Source: Propionibacteriaceae bacterium
GTDB taxonomy: Bacteria; Actinomycetota; Actinomycetes; Propionibacteriales; Propionibacteriaceae
Assembly (NCBI GenBank): GCA_024636075.1
Contig: JAGXHS010000184.1
Location: 1 to 11,453 of the forward strand
Reading direction: 5' to 3'
Length of the DNA: 11,453 nucleotides
Position numbers and translations under genes: made by a program. Position 1 is the first letter of the stretch. The number at the start of each line of letters is the position of its first letter. The notes under the pieces were generated by a model. The model had not been told where the DNA came from, searched no databases, and worked only from the letters and a program-made list of their open reading frames with translations. Below, in pieces: positions 7,171-11,453 of the stretch.

Positions 7171-7686
7171 CTAGCCACAGCGTTCTGGTGGGAAGGTGAT
7201 GTCGACGTCGATCTGGTCGATGGCGTCCCAGTCGGGGGCATCTTCGACGGCGACGTAGAGTTCGAACTCGACTCGGCCATCGTCGCGTTCGACCAGCGAG
7301 AGTCCCGACTCTTCGTTGTGTGTCCAGCGTCTGGGCTCGTCGGCGTGCGCAAGGGTGAATGCCTCGCCGCTCTCGAAGCCATCGGGGATCTGCTTGTCCG
7401 GAGCGAGGACCATGCCCGTCACGCGCCAGCCCTCGTGTGCGTCAGTTGGGCTGCACGCTGCTGACACCGTGATCCCACGATCCGCGGTCCAGGTGGGTCC
7501 CGGGACCGTGCTGAGCTCTGCTTCCGCTTCGTCGAGCAGCCAGGCGACCGGATCTGGTTCGACCGACGGCGGGGTGCTGGGACCTGCCTGCGTGCCGGAG
7601 GGCTGGTCATCCGCCCCGCAGCCAGCAGCCGCCATCGCCAGCACCGCGGTGAGGAACCCGGCAGCTACCACGCGACGCCTCGACAT
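7171..7686 (-). CDS. Secreted lipoprotein of unknown function
   Basis: Protein of 171 residues with a classic lipoprotein signal: basic start MSRRR, hydrophobic stretch VVAAGFLTAVLAMAAA and lipobox AAGC with the lipidated Cys at about residue 23. A Gly/Ser/Pro-rich linker follows (about 27-42), then an acidic globular domain of about 125 residues with a Cys near 78 and a Cys just before the C-terminus (FPPERCG), which could form a disulphide outside the membrane. ATG 7686 is preferred over the GTG further upstream (7716) because the signal peptide begins there and AGAAGGCAGG precedes it. The tripartite layout is common for small actinobacterial surface lipoproteins; I recognise no functional family. 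It faces the hydrolase gene tail to tail with a 100-base gap. Confidence 0.8.
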   Translation of the reverse strand: MSRRRVVAAGFLTAVLAMAAAGCGADDQPSGTQAGPSTPPSVEPDPVAWLLDEAEAELSTVPGPTWTADRGITVSAACSPTDAHEGWRVTGMVLAPDKQIPDGFESGEAFTLAHADEPRRWTHNEESGLSLVERDDGRVEFELYVAVEDAPDWDAIDQIDVDITFPPERCG

Positions 7687-7874
7687 CTGACCTGCCTTCT
7701 GCGTGCCCCGGGTCACCCGAGATCAGGCCCAACTCGCCCAGTCAGACGTCACGCCACGCCGGCAGGTTCCGTCGCATCAGCGCGGCGCGGCAGACTCGTT
7801 CAGCAAACCGCGCCTCGACGCGGCACGACGGCCACCTGGCCGGCGCACCGTGCACGCCGATGGCGGTTCAGCGG

Positions 7875-8330
7875 TCAGGCGGCGCTGCGACGGGTTCGTG
7901 GGACGCCGGCCTGCTTGAGGACGGCCGCGGGGACGCCGGCTTCGCGCCAGGCGGTGTAGGTAATGCCCTTGCGTTCGGAGTACTCCTTGGCGACCTTGAC
8001 AAACTGCTTCTCGAGCGCGTCGAGGTCTACCTTCTCCCCGGTGTCGGCAAGCCGCTCTTCGTAGTCCAGGCGCTTCTGGATCAGCTCGACGCGTTTAGCC
8101 GGGTCCGGTTCGGTGTCAATCGCTCGCTGGGTCTCGGTGATCTGCTGCTTCAAGGTGTCGGGGTCGAGTTTGCGGCCAGGCTTCTTCTGTTCGTTCAGCG
8201 CGGCGAGGTAGTCACGGACGGCGCGGCCTTGTTCACGCCCCCTGGCCAGCGCTTCCTTGTGCTCGGCAGACATCTTCCGGCTGGCCGTCGCCTTCTTCGC
8301 CGTCTTCTTCGTGATCGTCTTCGCCATCAT
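7875..8330 (-). CDS. Lys-rich actinobacterial protein of unknown function
   Basis: Protein of 151 residues (150 if the second of two adjacent ATGs is used). A basic tail KTITKKTAKKATASRK (4-19) leads into a helical middle (MSAEHKEALARGREQGRAVRDYL, 20-42; a second helical hairpin about 56-95) and a conserved-looking C-terminus, YSERKGITYTAWREAGVPAA (117-136), then a basic end. I recall this arrangement as a widespread actinobacterial hypothetical protein; no activity is known to me. The histone-like Lys/Ala tail and compact C-terminal helices suggest nucleic-acid binding, which is inference. No signal peptide or membrane segment. A promoter-like pair lies just upstream. Confidence 0.75.
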   Translation of the reverse strand: MMAKTITKKTAKKATASRKMSAEHKEALARGREQGRAVRDYLAALNEQKKPGRKLDPDTLKQQITETQRAIDTEPDPAKRVELIQKRLDYEERLADTGEKVDLDALEKQFVKVAKEYSERKGITYTAWREAGVPAAVLKQAGVPRTRRSAA

Positions 8331-8360
8331 GACCAGCTTTCGTCGGTTGCATTGCGACAA

Positions 8361-8389
8361 TCAGTACCAGATTCCACGGGCAGGAGCAA
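8361..8389 (-). promoter_or_regulatory. Candidate promoter of the Lys-rich protein gene
   Basis: On the minus strand TTGCTC (8384-8389) and TACTGA (8361-8366) are 17 bases apart, with the start codon 30 bases beyond the -10. The -35 agrees moderately with the sigma-70 type consensus; the -10 lacks its final T. Confidence 0.3.
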
Positions 8390-8525
8390 AGGCCGTCCTC
8401 TCACACCGACTAGCGACTCTCACCAGCCGTGAGGGAACCCTGCTTTCGCGAGACGACCACCGAGACGTCGTCCGTGCCGGCTTCTACAACCAACCGATCA
8501 AACACTCACATGACAAGCCATTCCC

Positions 8526-8554
8526 GCTTCCGAGAAGCGCAGCTTCTCGGAAGC
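8526..8554 (-). terminator. Perfect 13-bp hairpin, probable intrinsic terminator
   Basis: GCTTCCGAGAAGC (8526-8538), loop GCA, then GCTTCTCGGAAGC (8542-8554), with no mismatch. It begins 26 bases after the stop of the 56-residue minus-strand gene. No T-run follows in either direction, as is common for actinobacterial terminators. It could also be an operator for the gene starting at 8330, but the position fits a terminator better. Confidence 0.6.
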
Positions 8555-8580
8555 CATACTCCAACGACCAGGCCGGATGT

Positions 8581-8751
8581 TCAGGGTGGCGCCGACCAGC
8601 CCTTGAGGTCGGTGACGAGTTGTGCGACCAACTCGAAGACAAGTTCAAGGCTCACCTCCTCGGGCCGTCCATTCAGCGCATGGCGCAGCAGCTCGATCGT
8701 GATCTCAGGGTCACATGGTTGCAGCAACTCAAGCACCTCCCACCAGACCAT
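8581..8751 (-). CDS. Small protein of 56 residues, unknown function
   Basis: Runs from ATG 8751 to TGA 8581. The product starts MVWWEVLELLQPCDPEITIE and continues as an acidic, Leu/Val-rich helical protein (ELLRHALNGRPEEVSLELVF, 20-39) ending GWSAPP. Support: AGGGA lies five bases before the ATG, an in-frame stop sits just upstream so the start is unambiguous, amino-acid balance is natural, and a perfect hairpin follows the stop. It lies 105 bases after the DUF6933-type gene on the same strand, so the two may share a transcript. No family recognised. Confidence 0.55.
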   Translation of the reverse strand: MVWWEVLELLQPCDPEITIELLRHALNGRPEEVSLELVFELVAQLVTDLKGWSAPP

Positions 8752-8856
8752 GCCGCATCCCTAGCGCAGGTGGTCAGCGGATCTCCGGAGCCTGTGGACA
8801 GGCCCCGCCGCTGGCGTTGGCGTCCAGCCGGAGCCGCACTTGCCTACCCGAAGCGG

Positions 8857-9372
8857 TCAGGACGAGCGGTCTGCGCTGCGCAGACGATCCTCGACGAATG
8901 CGGCGAGGGCGCGGTCCGGCGAGGTGAAGGTCTTGTACAGCGGGCTGGTCGGCGTGCGGGCCAGCTCCAGCGACAGCGCCAGGAGATCGCCGGGTTGGTC
9001 CGTCCCCCGATGAACCTCAGCGAGATGGCCGAACTCGGTCATCACACCGACGACGCTGCGGTTGCGCGTAGGTGCGAGCACGCATTCCCGCGCCTCCGCG
9101 ACCTCGTCCTCGACGAGCGGCCTCGGAACCCGATGCGCCTCCAGCACGGCGGCCAAGCCTCCCGGAAGCCGTTGCAGCAGCGTCGCCGACGGTGCGAACG
9201 GCACAAGCAGCGGCAGAAGTGTCGTCCCGTTGACTAGCAGGGCGACCTGCGGCTTCCAGAACAGCACTGTGGCATACCAGCTGCCCAGCTGCGATGTAGT
9301 CGCATCAGAGTCGCTGGTGTAGGGGCCGCGGACACGGTCGAGTAACTTCCCGGTGCCGTGGATCACGAGCAT
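8857..9372 (-). CDS. DUF6933-type protein of unknown function
   Basis: Protein of 171 residues beginning MLVIHGTGKLLDRV. It shows the ordered motifs I associate with the DUF6933 group: LGSWYATVLFWKPQVALLVN (about 30-49), TLLPLLVPFAPSATLLQRLP (51-70), NRSVVGVMTEFGHLAE (109-124) and DLLALSLELARTPTSPLYK (134-152), ending in a short helix (PDRALAAFVEDRL). ATG 9372 is preferred because family proteins start with this MLVI.GT strand; the open frame further upstream (to 9438) is unlike protein. No catalytic residues are known to me. Family assignment is from memory of motif order, the function is not known. Confidence 0.75.
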   Translation of the reverse strand: MLVIHGTGKLLDRVRGPYTSDSDATTSQLGSWYATVLFWKPQVALLVNGTTLLPLLVPFAPSATLLQRLPGGLAAVLEAHRVPRPLVEDEVAEARECVLAPTRNRSVVGVMTEFGHLAEVHRGTDQPGDLLALSLELARTPTSPLYKTFTSPDRALAAFVEDRLRSADRSS

Positions 9373-9469
9373 GCGGAAGCCTCGACGTGTTGACCGTTGC
9401 TGTCCCGGCGAGGGTAGGCCAGCCCATCGGATATGCATCCTCGCGTCCCCGCGTGGGGGCCGCCTAGTC

Positions 9470-9482
9470 CATCACCGTGATG
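9470..9482. promoter_or_regulatory. Palindrome CATCAC-C-GTGATG, possible operator
   Basis: Perfect 6-bp half sites around one central base, about 40 bases upstream of the candidate -35 of the WD40 gene and 98 bases upstream of the divergent DUF6933-type start. The size fits a dimeric regulator's site; no regulator is encoded nearby. Confidence 0.3.
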
Positions 9483-9522
9483 ATGTCCGCCGGTTTAGGT
9501 GGTCGTCGCCGCGCATAGCGTG

Positions 9523-9552
9523 TTGACCCGGTCTGTTGTGTGGACGTAGGTT
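9523..9552 (+). promoter_or_regulatory. Candidate promoter for the WD40-membrane protein operon
   Basis: TTGACC (9523-9528) and TAGGTT (9547-9552) with an 18-base spacer, a good match to actinobacterial housekeeping promoters. It implies a leader of about 170 bases before the ATG at 9729. Confidence 0.4.
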
Positions 9553-9728
9553 GGAGGGGCGCGTTGCTACCGCGTGCTTCCGGGACTGCTGGGTGCCCAC
9601 GCCGCCTGGTCGGGAAGCGAAGGGGATGTGTGTCCTCGGTGCCGTTCGTCAGGTCGTTGACGTGCCTTGTTGTGGTAGTCGGCAGCCCGTGAGCGTGGGA
9701 CGGGCCGCCGCGTAGCCAAGGACACGTG

Positions 9729-10715
9729 ATGACCTCGAACAAGCACTTCAAGCAACTCGTCCGTGCCCGGATGGCCGTGACGGGAGAGTCGTACGCAACG
9801 GCCCGGAGCCGGGTGGATGTCGCCGAGACTGATGTCCAGCTGGTCGATCCGGTTGTCGTGGACGTTCATGGCCGGCACGGCCAGGCGGTCTTGTTCACCC
9901 CGGACGGGACTCGGATCTTGTCCGGGGGCCAGGACGCTCGCGTCGCGGTCCTCGATGCCGCGACTGGCAAGGTCGAAGGGGAGTTGACCGGTCACGGCAA
10001 GGTCGTCAATGGCCTCGCGATCGGCTCCGACTCGAACCTGGTCGTCTCCGTGTCCTCTGACCGTGCGGTCCGGCTGTGGGACTTGTCGGCCCGATCGCAG
10101 GTCGCAGTCCTTGACGGGCACCGCGATGCGGTCGTCGCACTCGACATGTCGCCGGACGGCTCGACCGTGATCACCGGTGGGTACGACGGTCGTGTGCGCC
10201 TGTGGGATCTGACGGAACGGACCTGTTTGGTGGAGCACCCCAGCGGCCTCAAGCGCATCGCCGCGGTCGTCTTCACCCCTGACGGTGCTCGGTTCGTCGA
10301 GTCAGGCCAGGGCCCTGGCGTGCATGTCCGTGATGTCGAGGATGGGACCGTGGTCGCAGAGCTCGACTCCGGGGCGCCGGGGGTCGTCGGGCTGGCGGTC
10401 GCTCCCGATGGTTCGATGCTGGCGACTGCTGGCTACGACGGAACGGTCCGGCTCTGGGACTGCGAGAGCTGGAGTCCTGTACGAGGCCTCCAGGTCGGCG
10501 AACGGGCCAACGCGGTGTGCTTCTCCCGGAGCGGCCAGCTCCTCGCGGTTGCTGCCAAGGGCCGGATCGCGATCTGGAGCTTCCAGCAAGACGACCCGGT
10601 GGCATCCGTGGACCTTCGGATCTCCGGCGTGTACGCGCTCGCGTTCTCCCCGGACGCCAGACGGCTGGCGCAGACCGGTGCCGACGGCAAGGTCCGGATC
10701 TGGAACCTCCGGTGA
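9729..10715 (+). CDS. WD40-repeat beta-propeller protein
   Basis: Protein of 328 residues. After a short helical start FKQLVRARMAVTGESYATAR (about 7-26), a basic motif found at the N-terminus of many unrelated actinobacterial proteins, seven WD40 units run to the last residue; clear ones are VSSDRAVRLWDL, GGYDGRVRLWDL, AGYDGTVRLWDC, KGRIAIWSF and TGADGKVRIWNL. Seven units give one closed propeller, normally a protein-protein scaffold. No kinase, caspase, TIR or ATPase domain is fused to it, unlike many bacterial WD40 proteins. No signal peptide. ATG 9729 is chosen over the GTG at 9726 because AAGGA (9718-9722) is six bases before the ATG. The stop overlaps the next gene's GTG start by four bases (GTGA), so a link with that membrane protein is likely. 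Partners are otherwise unknown. Confidence 0.88.
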   Translation: MTSNKHFKQLVRARMAVTGESYATARSRVDVAETDVQLVDPVVVDVHGRHGQAVLFTPDGTRILSGGQDARVAVLDAATGKVEGELTGHGKVVNGLAIGSDSNLVVSVSSDRAVRLWDLSARSQVAVLDGHRDAVVALDMSPDGSTVITGGYDGRVRLWDLTERTCLVEHPSGLKRIAAVVFTPDGARFVESGQGPGVHVRDVEDGTVVAELDSGAPGVVGLAVAPDGSMLATAGYDGTVRLWDCESWSPVRGLQVGERANAVCFSRSGQLLAVAAKGRIAIWSFQQDDPVASVDLRISGVYALAFSPDARRLAQTGADGKVRIWNLR

Positions 10716-11254
10716 CCCGGTCACCAGACGCGGAAAGCGACGCTGGGCCAGCAGCCGTCGGACCGGCGCGCGCGTTTCGGGTCGAGCCGGTGTTCTGGGC
10801 GTGGCTCGTTGCTGTCGGGGTCGATCTCTTCTTCAACGCTGGCGTGTTTGCTGGGTTGTTCGAGCAGAGCCGGGAACCGAACCTGCTCGCAGACGAGGTC
10901 CTGTTCGCGCGCATCCCGGTCGCCTACGTGGTGGTCGCCGTCGGCGTGGCCGCCGTGGCATGGGTTGTCGATCTCGCCCAGATCACCGGGGCACGCCGAG
11001 GGGCGATCACGGGCACGGGCATCGGGTTGCTGTTCGGGCTCACGGGTCTCGTATGGCTGTGGACCGCCATAGAGATGACCTTACTGTTCGTCGGAGCAGG
11101 CCTGGTGGTGCAGACCGCGCAGATGGCAGCCGCGGGGATCGTGCTGGGCGTTGTTCGGCGGGATCTACCCGCCCGTCAGCTTCGATGGCGGAGTGCCGCG
11201 GCTGCCCTCGCCCTGGCGATGACGGCGATCGTGGTCCAGAACGTGATCGGCTGA
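10712..11254 (+). CDS. Multi-pass membrane protein, coupled to the WD40 gene
   Basis: Protein of 180 residues starting at a GTG inside the stop of the WD40 gene (GTGA). The open frame reaches further upstream, but that part is only the antiframe of the propeller. After a polar N-terminus of about 25 residues come four or five hydrophobic spans: about 28-50 (WAWLVAVGVDLFFNAGVFAG), 67-89, 98-118, 123-147 and 160-179. Loops are short, with Arg pairs (GARRG, VRRD) that place the even loops inside. A conserved acidic residue sits in the first span (D38). No transporter or enzyme signature recognised. Inferred role: membrane partner of the cytosolic propeller. Confidence 0.7.
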   Translation: MTRSPDAESDAGPAAVGPARAFRVEPVFWAWLVAVGVDLFFNAGVFAGLFEQSREPNLLADEVLFARIPVAYVVVAVGVAAVAWVVDLAQITGARRGAITGTGIGLLFGLTGLVWLWTAIEMTLLFVGAGLVVQTAQMAAAGIVLGVVRRDLPARQLRWRSAAAALALAMTAIVVQNVIG

Positions 11255-11348
11255 CGCCCACGAGCACGGGGGACCGTCCGCTCGGGATCCGTGATTGCGG
11301 GTGCCGGTTCCTCTACGGCGTGGCGCGAATATGCGCTTTGGGGGGCCC

Positions 11349-11453
11349 TGAAGGTTCCGGACAGTGGGACCACTACTATCCCTTGTCTGGACAGGAGATG
11401 TGTTGCCACAACATCGTAGGAAGTTCTCTCGTGAGTATCGCGATGAGGCCGTG
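11349..11453 (+). mobile_element. Left end of an IS3-type insertion sequence (cut by window edge)
   Basis: The transposase start at 11403 is preceded by about 50 bases that are not coding and contain GGACAG twice (11359-11364, 11389-11394). IS3-family ends begin with TG, and the TGAAGGTTCCGGACAG at 11349 is the likeliest terminus. The right end and target duplication are outside the window, so this boundary is a guess. Confidence 0.4.
11403..11453 (+). CDS. IS3-family transposase OrfA, N-terminal fragment
   Basis: Seventeen codons up to the window edge, starting at TTG: LPQHRRKFSREYRDEAV. This matches the usual opening of IS3-family OrfA proteins (basic RRKFS/T-EY-EAV), a helix-turn-helix DNA-binding subunit that is joined to the DDE domain of OrfB by frameshifting. 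AGGAG lies five bases before the TTG (11393-11397). The short length limits certainty about the family. Confidence 0.72.
   Translation, partial: MPQHRRKFSREYRDEAV

Larger units (their letters stand above)
9373..9728. other. Intergenic region between DUF6933-type gene and WD40 gene
   Basis: 356 bases separating two divergent genes. It contains a 13-bp palindrome (9470-9482), a promoter-like sequence pointing to the WD40 gene (9523-9552) and a long untranslated leader. I see no coding frame with natural composition on either strand, and no riboswitch I recognise. Confidence 0.5.

Noticed and set aside
7078..7464. Plus-strand open frame of 128 codons
   Set aside because: Antisense to the lipoprotein gene, whose signal peptide and lipobox are clear.
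8257..9237. Long plus-strand open frame of 326 codons
   Set aside because: It runs opposite the Lys-rich, 56-residue and DUF6933-type genes, has Arg/Gln-rich composition typical of antisense frames in high-GC DNA, and no recognisable motif.
1..11453. CRISPR array, tRNA, rRNA or phage integrase
   Set aside because: No regularly spaced repeats, cloverleaf, rRNA-like stretch or recombinase motifs were seen on either strand by eye.

Overview
The window is high-GC DNA (about 65-70% in most genes) with GTG starts, stop-start overlaps of four bases and protein families typical of Actinomycetota. No rRNA, tRNA or other taxonomic marker is present, so the genus cannot be named. It reads as an accessory region: a damaged restriction-modification locus, a lower-GC two-gene cassette that looks like a defence or conflict system, a serine hydrolase, a group of small poorly known genes, a beta-propeller/membrane-protein pair, and the left end of an insertion sequence at the right edge.

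Left part (1-3027, minus strand): a type I restriction-modification locus. hsdM is followed by hsdS with a GTGA overlap. hsdM is split by a one-base frameshift in a short A-run just after its NPPF catalytic motif. hsdS is intact as far as visible but runs off the left edge. No hsdR is in the window. Positions 3028-3558 hold no convincing gene, only a start-less coding remnant and several inverted repeats.

Centre (3559-5765, plus strand): a HEPN-domain protein and a P-loop ATPase of AAA/ORC type, translationally coupled through an ATGA overlap and visibly poorer in GC than their surroundings (43% in 3781-3840 against 73% in 9901-9960). This pair, next to the type I locus, is the best candidate here for an undescribed defence/conflict module. 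After a 408-bp gap without a convincing gene comes a plus-strand alpha/beta-hydrolase (6174-7070) with a Ser-Asp-His triad. It may be an independent gene or a linked effector.

Right part: four minus-strand genes (a secreted lipoprotein; a Lys-rich actinobacterial protein of unknown function; a newly noted 56-residue protein followed by a perfect 13-bp hairpin; a DUF6933-type protein). Then, on the plus strand, a seven-bladed WD40 protein is coupled by GTGA to a small multi-pass membrane protein. The last 50 bases start an IS3-type transposase OrfA reading off the right edge.
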